Below are positions 41,557 through 49,938 of a stretch of DNA of 64,000 bases, one piece after another. The notes below the pieces were generated by a model. The model saw only the letters and a program-made list of their open reading frames with translations. It did not search any database and was not told where the DNA came from. The number at the start of each line of letters is the position of its first letter. Position 1 is the first letter of the stretch. The DNA is from Bacillus_CJ salitolerans (GTDB taxonomy: Bacteria > Bacillota > Bacilli > Bacillales > SA4). The translations under genes were made by a program, and so were the position numbers. The stretch covers positions 62,001 through 126,000 of the forward strand of contig NZ_JBHUEM010000004.1 in assembly GCF_042680805.1 (NCBI RefSeq). The letters are read 5' to 3'.

Positions 41557-43035
41557 TTGAAAAGAACGGTTATTATGAATCTTATGAGTAATGAGAAAAG
41601 AGTGGCCGTCTTAGAAAATTCTAAGGTGGCCGAATTTCATTTTGACGATCCTTATTCAGAAGATATGGTTGGAAATATTTATTTAGGTAGAGTAACGAGA
41701 GTAATGCCTGGAATGCAAGCTGCCTTTGTTGATATTGGACTAGAAAAAAACGGGTTTATTCATCGAGATCAGTTAATGTCCTTCCATTTAAGTGATATGG
41801 ATATAAAGGAAAGAAAGAACCGAAGTATTTCTGAATTTGTCCATGAGGGAGAAGCTCTGATGGTGCAGGTTGAAAAAAATAGTGTGGGAACAAAAGGTCC
41901 GAAATTAACAAACCTTGTTGAAATATCAAGCAGTCTAGTCATTTATCTTCCTCATGGAAATTATCTCGCTGTTTCAAAGAAAATCGAAAGTGAAAAGCTA
42001 CAATCTAGCTTAAAAGACGAGATAAAAAGCTTCATTTCAGAACCAGAAGGAATAATTGTCCGCACTGCATCGAAACAAGCCTCTCTTCAAGAAATAAAGG
42101 ATGAAATCAACCTGCTGAGAAATGAATATGAAGAAATCGTAAAGGTAACCAAGCTAAAAAAGCCTCCAGTGCTATTAAAAAAAGAAAGGGTCATTGAGGA
42201 CAAAATCATCCGTGAATTAGGTCAGGAGACGATAGAAAAGATCATTGTGGATGAAGCTAATGTATTTGGGCAGTTGAAAAAGCTTTACCCTAGTATTGAG
42301 ATAGAATATCATAGGCAAAAAGAAAATATATTTGCTCATTTTAATTTAGAACATGAATTAGAGAAAATGATAAAAAAAATAGTATGGCTAAAAAATGGTT
42401 CCTATTTAATTATTGACCACACTGAGGCTTTGACTGTAATTGATGTCAATACTGGAAAATTCACCGGTAACGCGAATTTAAAAGATACTGTTTTACGGAC
42501 AAATGAACAAGCAGCTATAGAAATTGCCCGTCAAATTCGCTTGAGAGATATAGGTGGGATTATTTTAGTGGACTTTATTGATATGAAGTCAGAATCGGAT
42601 AGGGAGACAATAGTAAAGGCGTTGAAGCATGAGCTCATAAAAGATAGAACACGGACTGTTATCTACGGTTTCACTCAGCTAGGTATACTTGAGATGACAC
42701 GGAAAAGATTGAGAGAAAATATAACAGAGCAACAAACAACTACTTGTCCAACCTGCAGGGGGACTAGTGTAGTTCTTTCAAGTAAGTCAATCGCATTCAA
42801 ACTTGAAAGAGAATTGATGGAGTTAAAGGGACAAGATATGGAAGCGGTATGGGTTGAGGCTACTAAAGATGTCAGTGAAGTGTTAATGGATCCTACTGAA
42901 AAACTACTGGATCGAATACAGCAATCCATACATATCAAACTCTATTTTACCGAAATAATTCGTTCAAAACCTGAATATATCATTCGTCACATTGGAACCG
43001 ATGAAGATGCCAGAGAGCGTATAAATAGAAGTTGA
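41557..43035 (+). CDS. rng: Ribonuclease G/E-family endoribonuclease
   Basis: 492-residue single-strand-specific endoribonuclease. N-terminal S1 RNA-binding domain (NIYLGRVTRVMPGMQAAFVDIG near 39-60), then the DNase-I-like catalytic domain with metal-binding Asp in ALTVIDVNTGKF and ILVDFIDMKS, and a zinc-link pair CPTC near 395. No C-terminal degradosome scaffold, so RNase G rather than RNase E. TTG start after GTGGTGA. B. subtilis lacks this enzyme; here it sits between spoIVFB and rplU. It may share the spoIVF transcript. Confidence 0.95.
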   Translation: MKRTVIMNLMSNEKRVAVLENSKVAEFHFDDPYSEDMVGNIYLGRVTRVMPGMQAAFVDIGLEKNGFIHRDQLMSFHLSDMDIKERKNRSISEFVHEGEALMVQVEKNSVGTKGPKLTNLVEISSSLVIYLPHGNYLAVSKKIESEKLQSSLKDEIKSFISEPEGIIVRTASKQASLQEIKDEINLLRNEYEEIVKVTKLKKPPVLLKKERVIEDKIIRELGQETIEKIIVDEANVFGQLKKLYPSIEIEYHRQKENIFAHFNLEHELEKMIKKIVWLKNGSYLIIDHTEALTVIDVNTGKFTGNANLKDTVLRTNEQAAIEIARQIRLRDIGGIILVDFIDMKSESDRETIVKALKHELIKDRTRTVIYGFTQLGILEMTRKRLRENITEQQTTTCPTCRGTSVVLSSKSIAFKLERELMELKGQDMEAVWVEATKDVSEVLMDPTEKLLDRIQQSIHIKLYFTEIIRSKPEYIIRHIGTDEDARERINRS

Positions 43036-43061
43036 CAGTAACGCGGATTTCATGATAGTAT
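43032..43061 (+). promoter_or_regulatory. Sigma-A promoter of rplU, overlapping the rng stop codon
   Basis: Perfect -35 TTGACA (43032-43037), 18-nt spacer, extended -10 TGATAGTAT with hexamer TAGTAT (43056-43061). The rng stop codon TGA lies inside the -35 box. Confidence 0.8.
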
Positions 43062-43067
43062 CGTAAT

Positions 43068-43177
43068 GTTATTGTTTGTAGCGCACCCGTGCTACAACCG
43101 CACAGATCAGGTGTTAAAATGATATTACATCATTACCTGTTATGGCGAGTCTGGGTAAACTTAAGGAGGTGCAAAGT
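43068..43177 (+). ncRNA. L21 leader RNA upstream of rplU
   Basis: The 5' untranslated region of rplU forms two hairpins: TTGTAGC (43076-43082)/GCTACAA (43091-43097), and AGGTGTTAAAATGAT.../ATCATTACCT (about 43109-43138), ahead of AAGGAGG. Bacillus rplU has a conserved leader in this place thought to bind L21 for autoregulation. Identity inferred from position and hairpin order. Confidence 0.7.
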
Positions 43178-43486
43178 ATGTACGCAATTATTGAAACTGG
43201 CGGTAAGCAAGTAAAAGTTGAAGAAGGCCAAGCTATCTACATTGAAAAATTAGATGCTACAGAAGGCGACACGGTTACATTTGACAAGGTTCTTTTCGTT
43301 GGTGGAGACAACGTTAAAGTTGGTAGTCCACTAGTTGATGGAGCTACTGTTTCTGCTAAGGTTGAAAAGCAAGGTCGTGGAAAGAAGCTTGTAATCTTCA
43401 AGTACAAGGCAAAGAAAAACAACCGTAAGAAGCAAGGTCATCGTCAACCTTACACTAAAGTTGTTATCGAAAAGATCAACGCATAA
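43178..43486 (+). CDS. rplU: Ribosomal protein L21
   Basis: 50S subunit protein, 102 residues, starting MYAIIETGGKQVKVEEGQ at an ATG 8 nt after AAGGAGG; a longer frame reaching back to 43142 runs through the leader and is rejected. The basic C-terminal KYKAKKNNRKKQGHRQPYTKVVIEKI contacts 23S rRNA. Followed within 11 bp by the protease gene prp. Confidence 0.98.
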   Translation: MYAIIETGGKQVKVEEGQAIYIEKLDATEGDTVTFDKVLFVGGDNVKVGSPLVDGATVSAKVEKQGRGKKLVIFKYKAKKNNRKKQGHRQPYTKVVIEKINA

Positions 43487-43496
43487 GGATTAATGT

Positions 43497-43832
43497 ATGA
43501 TATACATTAAAGTAATCAGGAATTCAAATCAGCTAGTTGAATCGGTAACGGTTACAGGACATGCTGAATATGATGAGCCTGGTAAAGATATTGTTTGTGC
43601 AGGTGTTTCCGCTGTTACATTTGGGGCAGCCAATGCAGTTGAAAAACTGTGTGGTGTTGCTTTAAAGGTGGAACAGGGTGAAAGTGGATTTCTCCGCTTT
43701 ATACTACCTATGAATGTAGATAGTAGTATGAACGAGAAAATTCAACTCCTAATTGAAGGTATGCTTGTATCACTAAAAACAATAGAGATATCCTATTCGG
43801 ATTTTATAAACATTCAAACGAAAATCGTTTGA
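43497..43832 (+). CDS. prp: Ribosomal-processing cysteine protease Prp (YsxB)
   Basis: 111-residue protease that removes the N-terminal extension of ribosomal protein L27 in Firmicutes. Catalytic pair His22 (TVTGHAEYDEPGKD) and Cys34 (IVCAGVSAVTFGA) are in place. Located between rplU and rpmA, the conserved order. Its substrate site is present in the next gene. Confidence 0.97.
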   Translation: MIYIKVIRNSNQLVESVTVTGHAEYDEPGKDIVCAGVSAVTFGAANAVEKLCGVALKVEQGESGFLRFILPMNVDSSMNEKIQLLIEGMLVSLKTIEISYSDFINIQTKIV

Positions 43833-43861
43833 TCACCATTATTTTATAGGAGGTGGATTTC

Positions 43862-44152
43862 ATGTTAAGATTAGACCTTCAGTTTTTCGCTTCTAAAAAG
43901 GGAGTAGGTTCTACAAAGAACGGTCGTGACTCAATTTCTAAGCGTCTTGGTGCAAAGCGTGCAGATGGTCAATTCGTTTCTGGTGGATCAATTCTTTATC
44001 GTCAACGTGGAACTAAGATTTATCCAGGACTAAACGTTGGTAAAGGTGGAGACGATACACTATTCGCTAAGGTTGACGGAGTTGTTAAGTTCGAAAGACT
44101 TGGCCGTGACCGTAAGCAAGTAAGTGTTTACCCAACTGCTCAAGAAGCATAA
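43862..44152 (+). CDS. rpmA: Ribosomal protein L27
   Basis: 96 residues from the ATG 8 nt after GGAGG. The N terminus MLRLDLQFFASKKGVGSTKNGRDS contains the Firmicute extension; Prp cuts between the second Phe and Ala, freeing the ASKKG tail that reaches the peptidyl-transferase centre. A GTG three codons upstream overlaps the ribosome-binding site and is rejected. Ends the rplU-prp-rpmA operon before a strong terminator. Confidence 0.98.
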   Translation: MLRLDLQFFASKKGVGSTKNGRDSISKRLGAKRADGQFVSGGSILYRQRGTKIYPGLNVGKGGDDTLFAKVDGVVKFERLGRDRKQVSVYPTAQEA

Positions 44153-44170
44153 TATTACCTTTTGCTTATG

Positions 44171-44205
44171 ATAAACTCTAACCATTTGGTTAGAGTTTAT
44201 TTTTT
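44171..44205 (+). terminator. Terminator after rpmA
   Basis: ATAAACTCTAACC / GGTTAGAGTTTAT, perfect 13-bp stem, ATTT loop, T tail. Confidence 0.93.
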
Positions 44206-44387
44206 GCCTGTATAAAGGAAAGAAAATTAATGTTTACATAATCTTATGTGTGAAACCTACCATAATATTCTTTTCTTACTAAAACTTTGATATAATAGCA
44301 ATTAAATGAAGGTTCGGAAGATGACTATAAATGTCAAAGGATTAGTGCAAGACTAGTACTTGCCTAGTAGACTGAAGGAGAGCGGCT

Positions 44388-44921
44388 ATGAAAGAATGGA
44401 GTATTGTGGAGTTATTGAAACAGTCCCGTCATGATTGGTTAAATAAATTACAACTTATTAAGGGTAATTTATCTTTAAATCGAATCGAACGGGCAAAAGA
44501 AATAATTGAAGAAATTGTCATTGAATCACAAAACGAGGCAAAGCTTACAAACATGCAGCTGACAGAATTCGCTGGATTTTTAATGACTTATAACTGGGGA
44601 AGTCATCATTTTTGCTTAGAATACGAAGTACTGGGATCTACATACGACTTATCTGAATACGATTCCGTTATGTTACACTGGTGTGAACAGTTTTTTACAG
44701 TAGTGGATCAATCTGTTTTGAAGACAGGTGAAAATCATTTGAGCTTGTCCATTCATTGTACTGATGCAGAAATTCGTTTCTTTTTTGATTTTAGTGGAAT
44801 ACTAGATGATATCGTGGCTGTAAGAGATTGGCTTGAATCAGAGGAATGGGACAAGTCCATTGTCCTGACTGAAATGATTGCGTCCAAATCGGAACTTATA
44901 GTCGAATTGCAAGTGAAATAG
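44388..44921 (+). CDS. spo0B: Sporulation phosphotransferase Spo0B
   Basis: Relays phosphate from Spo0F to Spo0A in the sporulation phosphorelay. 177 residues; phosphorylated His15 in QSRHDWLNKLQLIKGNLSL, equivalent to His30 of the slightly longer B. subtilis protein, whose first 15 residues have no counterpart here. The C-terminal half is a kinase-like domain without ATP motifs. ATG after GGAGAG. A TATAAT (44291-44296) with a poor -35 lies about 90 bp upstream. Cotranscribed with obg. Confidence 0.96.
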   Translation: MKEWSIVELLKQSRHDWLNKLQLIKGNLSLNRIERAKEIIEEIVIESQNEAKLTNMQLTEFAGFLMTYNWGSHHFCLEYEVLGSTYDLSEYDSVMLHWCEQFFTVVDQSVLKTGENHLSLSIHCTDAEIRFFFDFSGILDDIVAVRDWLESEEWDKSIVLTEMIASKSELIVELQVK

Positions 44922-44969
44922 ATAAATCGGTTTGTTTAGCCTAAAAAAGTAAAGAGTGGTGTTGATACA

Positions 44970-46256
44970 TTGTTTGTCGATCATGTCAAAATATATGTTA
45001 AAGGTGGAGACGGCGGGAATGGAATTGTTGCATACCGTCGTGAGAAATATGTACCAATGGGGGGACCTGCTGGTGGAGACGGAGGAAAGGGAGCAGACGT
45101 TATCTTTGTCGTAGAAGAAGGTCTTCGAACGTTAATGGACTTCCGTTTTAAAAGGCATTTTAAGGGTGACCGAGGGGAACATGGGAGATCTGCAAATCAA
45201 CATGGTAAAGGCGCACAACCTCTCATTGTTAAAGTCCCTCCTGGAACCGTTGTAAAAGATGAAGATACAGGCAATATCATTGCCGACTTAGTCACACATG
45301 GCCAAAAAGCTGTTATTGCAAAAGGCGGACGTGGTGGAAGAGGGAATTCCCGTTTTGCCTCACCATCTAATCCTGCACCGGAAATTGCAGAAAATGGAGA
45401 GCCAGGTCAAGAGCGTAATGTTGTATTAGAACTAAAAGTATTAGCAGATGTTGGATTAGTAGGTTTTCCAAGTGTCGGAAAGTCAACGCTTTTGTCTGTT
45501 GTCTCTGCAGCTAAACCTAAAATTGCAGAGTATCATTTCACAACGATTGTACCAAACTTAGGTGTTGTTCAGACTGAAGATGGAAGAAGTTTTGTAATGG
45601 CGGACCTTCCAGGTCTAATAGAGGGAGCACATGAAGGTGTTGGACTTGGACATCAATTTTTAAGACACATCGAAAGAACACGTGTAATTGTACATGTAAT
45701 TGATATGGCAGGGACAGAAGGAAGAGATCCGTATGAAGATTATGTAACAATAAATGCTGAATTAAAAGAATATAATTTGCGCTTAACCGAGCGTCCACAA
45801 ATTATAGCAGCGAATAAAATGGATATGCCTGATGCAGAAGAAAATTTAGAACGCTTTAAGGAACAGCTTGAAGAGGATGTTCAAATCTTCAAGATTTCCG
45901 CCCTTACTCAAAAGGGATTAAAGGAGCTATTATTTGCAATTGCAGATATGCTTGAGCACACTGAAGAATTCCCTATGGAAGAAGTAAAAGACGAAACAGA
46001 TACACGCGTTATGTACAAGCATGAACCTGATCCTAGAAAGTTCTTTATTTCTCGTGATGATGATGGTGCATACGTATTAACTGGTGACGAAATCGAAAAA
46101 CTCTTTAAGATGACAGATTTTAGTCGGGACGAATCGATTAAACGATTTGCAAGGCAGTTGCGTACCATGGGCGTAGACGAAGAGCTGCGTGAGCGTGGGG
46201 CGAAAGATGGAGATACAATCAGATTATTAGATTTTGAATTTGAATTTGTAGATTAA
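44970..46256 (+). CDS. obg: Obg GTPase (CgtA)
   Basis: Essential GTPase in 50S assembly, stress response and sporulation initiation. 428 residues: glycine-rich Obg fold (VKGGDGGNGIVAYRREKYVPMGGPAGGDGG), G domain with GFPSVGKSTLL near 165 and DLPGLIEGAHEGVGLGHQFLRHIERT, NKMD, and a C-terminal OCT domain (VYVLTGDEIEKLFKMTDFSRDES-like). TTG start, as no ATG precedes MFVDHVKIYVK in frame. Clustering with spo0B is the B. subtilis order. Confidence 0.98.
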   Translation: MFVDHVKIYVKGGDGGNGIVAYRREKYVPMGGPAGGDGGKGADVIFVVEEGLRTLMDFRFKRHFKGDRGEHGRSANQHGKGAQPLIVKVPPGTVVKDEDTGNIIADLVTHGQKAVIAKGGRGGRGNSRFASPSNPAPEIAENGEPGQERNVVLELKVLADVGLVGFPSVGKSTLLSVVSAAKPKIAEYHFTTIVPNLGVVQTEDGRSFVMADLPGLIEGAHEGVGLGHQFLRHIERTRVIVHVIDMAGTEGRDPYEDYVTINAELKEYNLRLTERPQIIAANKMDMPDAEENLERFKEQLEEDVQIFKISALTQKGLKELLFAIADMLEHTEEFPMEEVKDETDTRVMYKHEPDPRKFFISRDDDGAYVLTGDEIEKLFKMTDFSRDESIKRFARQLRTMGVDEELRERGAKDGDTIRLLDFEFEFVD

Positions 46257-46266
46257 TTAGGAGCAG

Positions 46267-46292
46267 AAAGGCTGTCATTTTGACAGCCTTTT
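46267..46292 (+). terminator. Terminator after obg
   Basis: AAAGGCTGTCA / TGACAGCCTTTT with a TTT loop. The following 170 bp to pheB hold no recognisable signal. Confidence 0.88.
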
Positions 46293-46464
46293 CGTGCAAA
46301 TAAGTTTGTCATCTATTATTCGTCTCCAGCGACATTTAAGGTGAACAGTAAAAAAATGGGAAGAACGATTCTTTTCCTTACAAGTAACATACACTCTGCC
46401 AAGGCTTATGGGAGCTCATTAAGTTTTTTATTCAATCTTTAACAGTTTTGTCTGGGGGATACAT

Positions 46465-46914
46465 ATGAAGAAACGAACTGAGGAGAAATTTTATTTAGTA
46501 CATGAAGATGTTTTACCTGAAGCCATGAAAAAGACATTAGAAGTAAAAACACTAATGGAACAAAAAGGACTTTCTGTTTCGGCTGCAACACTGCAGGCAG
46601 ATTTAAGTAGGAGTGCTTTTTATAAATATCGCGATATGATTTATCCTTTTCAAGCGATGGTCAAAGAACAAATTGTAACGATTTTTTTAACTTTAGAAGA
46701 TCGATCAGGTACTTTATCAAAGCTTTTAACGATCATAGCTGATGCAGGTGGTAATGTATTAACAATTCATCAAACCATTCCACTTCAAGGCTTGGCAAAC
46801 GTGACGTTATCAATAAGCACATCTGCAATGGGAAAAGATATTGTTCAACTTATTAGTGATTTAAAGAAATTAGAATTTGTTCATAAAGCAGATATTGTTG
46901 GATCTGGTGCATAG
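46465..46914 (+). CDS. pheB: ACT-domain protein PheB
   Basis: 149 residues. An N-terminal helix-turn-helix-like segment (VSAATLQADLSRSAFYKYRDMIYPF near 33-58) is followed by an ACT domain (VTIFLTLEDRSGTLSKLLTIIADAGGNVLTI near 71-101) of the amino-acid-binding type. Long annotated as a chorismate mutase on the basis of linkage to pheA, but it has no AroH/AroQ active site, so a regulatory role is more likely. ATG 12 bp before no other gene; pheA follows 12 bp downstream. Confidence 0.93.
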   Translation: MKKRTEEKFYLVHEDVLPEAMKKTLEVKTLMEQKGLSVSAATLQADLSRSAFYKYRDMIYPFQAMVKEQIVTIFLTLEDRSGTLSKLLTIIADAGGNVLTIHQTIPLQGLANVTLSISTSAMGKDIVQLISDLKKLEFVHKADIVGSGA

Positions 46915-46926
46915 AGAGGGATTAAC

Positions 46927-47790
46927 ATGGATATAGTTATCGGGTATTTAGGGCCAAAAGCTACCTTTACAGAGCAGGCTGTTAGAACGATTTTCGACGG
47001 TCATGCAATCAAACCTTTTCCATCTATCCCTGCCTGTATACAAGGAGTCGAAGAGGGAGTCATTACATATGGTATTGTTCCAATTGAGAATACAATAGAG
47101 GGATCGGTTACGCTAACATTAGATTATTTAATTCATGAGTATCAGTTACCAATCGTAGGGGAAATAATCGTCCCCATTCAACAACATTTAATGATCCACC
47201 CTAAGAACACAAAGCAAAGCCGTATAGAAAAGATACTCTCGCATCCTCATGCATTGGCACAATGCAGAAAATACCTACATGATTCCTTTTCATCTGTTGA
47301 GCAAGTTGAAATGTTATCTACTAGTGCTGCAGCAAGGTATGTAATGGAAAATAGTGAGGAAGCTATTGGTGCGATTGCGAACGAATTAGCAGCGAAAGAA
47401 TATGGGTTACAAATCATAGCTCGAAATATTCATGATTATGAAAATAACCATACCCGTTTTGTCATCATCCAAAGAGCTAATGATGAGGTGAAGAGCATAT
47501 TTAAAGGGGAGGATTATAAAACAACCCTTGCCATCACCCTGCCTACAGATCAACCAGGTGCACTTTACCAAGTTCTTGCAGCTTTTGCATGGAGAAAGCT
47601 TAACCTATCAAAAATTGAATCAAGACCACTGAAAACAGGCCTCGGAAATTATCTATTTATCATTGATGTAACAGAAAGTATGAACAACATCTTGGTAAAT
47701 GGAGCTATTAATGAATTAGAGGCTTTAGGCTGCGGAGTTACTTGCCTCGGCAGCTACCCTGTACTCACAAACAAAAGCTCCTTTGTATAG
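46927..47790 (+). CDS. pheA: Prephenate dehydratase
   Basis: Converts prephenate to phenylpyruvate, the branch step to phenylalanine. 287 residues: catalytic domain with GPKATFTEQAV near 10, VPIENTIEGSV near 55 and NHTRFVII near 177, then an ACT domain with the phenylalanine-binding ESRP in LSKIESRPLKTGLGNYLFIID. Allosteric inhibition by phenylalanine expected. Its stop codon is in the loop of a 16-bp hairpin. Confidence 0.97.
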   Translation: MDIVIGYLGPKATFTEQAVRTIFDGHAIKPFPSIPACIQGVEEGVITYGIVPIENTIEGSVTLTLDYLIHEYQLPIVGEIIVPIQQHLMIHPKNTKQSRIEKILSHPHALAQCRKYLHDSFSSVEQVEMLSTSAAARYVMENSEEAIGAIANELAAKEYGLQIIARNIHDYENNHTRFVIIQRANDEVKSIFKGEDYKTTLAITLPTDQPGALYQVLAAFAWRKLNLSKIESRPLKTGLGNYLFIIDVTESMNNILVNGAINELEALGCGVTCLGSYPVLTNKSSFV

Positions 47791-47806
47791 GGAGCTTTTG
47801 TTTGTG
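47766..47806 (+). terminator. Terminator overlapping the pheA stop codon
   Basis: CACAAACAAAAGCTCC (47766-47781) / GGAGCTTTTGTTTGTG (47791-47806), a perfect 16-bp stem. The 9-nt loop contains the stop codon. Confidence 0.85.
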
Positions 47807-47844
47807 AATAGCTAATGTAACTAGTATCAATACATAGGTTCATT

Positions 47845-47931
47845 ACCGGCATACCGGCCATATTAACATGTTTACCGATCAATAAGGGGTATAACCGTGC
47901 TTGTATTTCAAACTATTGGCCATTTACCGGT
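47845..47931. repeat. Imperfect inverted repeat between convergent pheA and niaR
   Basis: ACCGGCATACCGGCCATAT at 47845-47863 is the approximate reverse complement of ATTGGCCATTTACCGGT at 47915-47931. Additional TACCG words lie nearby. Meaning unknown; no T-run, so not a clear terminator. Confidence 0.5.
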
Positions 47932-48001
47932 CTACCATACCATACTCCATTTGCCATTGCCATTTTGATTGGATCAAAGATTTGGTCGCTTACGTCTCTT
48001 A

Positions 48002-48544
48002 TTAAGCTTGCAGTAATATCCCTGCATCACGTAAAGATCGGCAAGCTCTTTCAAGTTTTTCTTGTGAATCTGCTTCTAATGTATGAAGGTGAATTCCATC
48101 TGTTAACTCTGATAATAACGGGGCATTTGTTTCCTTTAATTTTGTAAGAAACTGTTCCACTTCACTTCGATTGCTCACCATTACAGAGGCAGTTAAATCA
48201 CCATATACAGGATGCTCGATTTTTACATCCTTTACTCGAACGCCATGGTCTACAATTATAAATAATTCTTCCTTCGTTTGATCAGGAGTATGTTGACATA
48301 CAACAACCTGCTCAAAAAGATGATGATTAGTTTTATCGTGAATGTATATGTAGCCTTCTGATGTTGCGAGAATCGGCTCTTGTTTGGCTTTTAATAAAGA
48401 CATGTCTCCGACAATTACTTGTCTGCTGACATTTGCCTTTACAGCCAATTCACTTCCCTTCATAGGTGCTTGTGAATTTTTCAATACATCAAGTAAATAC
48501 TGCCTTCGTTCTTCTCCTGCTAACTTTTTCTTTCCTTCTGGCAT
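48002..48544 (-). CDS. niaR: NiaR (YrxA), nicotinate-responsive repressor of NAD synthesis
   Basis: 180-residue regulator: N-terminal winged helix (KGSELAVKANVSRQVIVGDMSLLKAK near 29-54) and C-terminal 3H domain named for conserved histidines, visible here as VVCQHTPDQ, IVDHGVRVKDVKIEHPVYGDL and DGIHLHTL. In B. subtilis it represses nadBCA and nifS-niaR when nicotinic acid is available. It is second in the nifS-niaR unit, 13 bp after nifS, divergent from nadBCA. Confidence 0.93.
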   Translation of the reverse strand: MPEGKKKLAGEERRQYLLDVLKNSQAPMKGSELAVKANVSRQVIVGDMSLLKAKQEPILATSEGYIYIHDKTNHHLFEQVVVCQHTPDQTKEELFIIVDHGVRVKDVKIEHPVYGDLTASVMVSNRSEVEQFLTKLKETNAPLLSELTDGIHLHTLEADSQEKLERACRSLRDAGILLQA

Positions 48545-48557
48545 TCATATCCCACCT

Positions 48558-49688
48558 TTAATAACTGCTTGTGATGATTTCCAATACATCAATCGTTTTA
48601 TAAATGTCTTCTTTTGTTGTTTGTTTTCCAAGTGAAAGTCTTATAAATTGTTTAGCATCCGGTGACGATTTCCCAATTGCTACCATTGTTTTTGAAGGGG
48701 CTTGCTTTCCTACCGAACAAGCACTTCCTGTTGAAATAGCAATTCCATGACGGTTACATTCAAGCATGGTATATTGCCCTTCAATTCCTTCAATCGAAAG
48801 TCCAATAATATGAGGTAGCACACTGTCTGAATGTCCCTCAATCTGAATCCTTCTAGAAAATTTAGATAGCCCATCAACTAACATTTCTCTAAGCTGTGTG
48901 TATCTTTTAAAATCGTCCTTCATTTCTTTATGAATAAGCTGAGTTGCCGTAATGAAGCTTGCGATTCCAGGAACATTTACGGTTCCTGGCCTGAATCCTT
49001 TTTCATGAGTGGTGTTCTCAAAATACGAATTCCATTTAACCTTTGGAGAGATATAACAGGCACCGACACCTTTTGGTCCATAAATTTTATGACTAGATAT
49101 TGAGAGGCTATCAATTTGGCTAGAGGTACAATCAATAGGTACCTTTCCATATGTTTGGACACAGTCTGAATGAAATAGGATCCCATGTTTTTTTAACAGT
49201 TTACCTATTTCTTCAATCGGTTGAATGGTCCCAATTTCTGAGTTGGCGTGATGGATTGAGGCTAGTACTGTATTCTCGCTAATGGCATTTTCTAAGTCTG
49301 TAAGGCTAATGTGTCCAAAATGATTTACTGGTAAATAGGTGACCAAATAGCCTTCTTTTTCAAGCTGTTTAAAGAGATTGAAAATAGAAGAATGTTCAAT
49401 GCTAGTTGTGATAAGATGGGCCCCGTTTTTTTGATTTTTTCCATTTAATAATGATCGGATAGCAAGAATATTTGATTCAGATCCTCCACTTGTAAAAAAT
49501 ACTCCCTTTGGATCTCCTGAAATACTTTGGGCAATTTCTAGTCGGCAAGACTCAAGAAGGTTATTAGCTTTTGTGCCGATATCATGTAAACTACTAGGAT
49601 TTCCGTAATAATTTCTTGAAGCCTCAGAAAAGACATGAATGGCCTCTTCGCGCATTGGTGTAGTGGCTGCATAATCTAAATAAATCAT
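48558..49688 (-). CDS. nifS: Cysteine desulfurase NifS (NAD-specific)
   Basis: PLP enzyme that mobilises sulfur from cysteine, here for the [4Fe-4S] cluster of quinolinate synthase NadA. 376 residues from the ATG beginning MIYLDYAATTPMREE; a 21-codon longer frame is rejected because AAGGATG precedes this ATG. PLP lysine in SISSHKIYGPKGVG, substrate-binding SIEHSSI, and the sulfur-accepting Cys in TGSACSVGKQAPSKTM. The long active-site loop is of the short, group II-like length. Divergent from nadB, cotranscribed with niaR. Confidence 0.95.
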   Translation of the reverse strand: MIYLDYAATTPMREEAIHVFSEASRNYYGNPSSLHDIGTKANNLLESCRLEIAQSISGDPKGVFFTSGGSESNILAIRSLLNGKNQKNGAHLITTSIEHSSIFNLFKQLEKEGYLVTYLPVNHFGHISLTDLENAISENTVLASIHHANSEIGTIQPIEEIGKLLKKHGILFHSDCVQTYGKVPIDCTSSQIDSLSISSHKIYGPKGVGACYISPKVKWNSYFENTTHEKGFRPGTVNVPGIASFITATQLIHKEMKDDFKRYTQLREMLVDGLSKFSRRIQIEGHSDSVLPHIIGLSIEGIEGQYTMLECNRHGIAISTGSACSVGKQAPSKTMVAIGKSSPDAKQFIRLSLGKQTTKEDIYKTIDVLEIITSSY

Positions 49689-49865
49689 TTTCGCTTCATC
49701 CTTATATTGAAATTTATTCAATAATACCATTTTTTTAAGATACTTTTGCAATTGTACGTTTCAAAGAAGGCTAATCAGTAGAGAAACCTAAGCCTTTCTA
49801 CTACCGAAAAACATTGACCAAACTAGAGTTCTAAATCCTAAAAGGAGTATACCAGAAAAAAACTC

Positions 49866-49910
49866 TTGTCATTAGTTTAAATATGTGTAAATATAGGTGT
49901 CAAGACATTA
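49866..49910. promoter_or_regulatory. Divergent nifS/nadB promoter region with candidate NiaR operator
   Basis: TGTCAAGACA (49898-49907; arms TGTC/GACA about AA) sits between a plus-strand -35 TTGTCA (49866-49871) with a poor -10 near 49888-49894 and the nadB start. On the minus strand TTGACA (49898-49903) is a perfect -35 for nifS, followed 17 bp later by TTAAAC. One bound repressor could thus block both directions. From memory, NiaR sites share a GTGTC...GAC-type core; not verified. Confidence 0.55.
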
Positions 49911-49938
49911 GTATATACTTTTATTAGGGGGCATTTTC

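Noticed and set aside
47807..48001. Small gene or RNA between pheA and niaR
   Set aside because: A short frame exists but has no ribosome-binding site; only the inverted repeat is reported.
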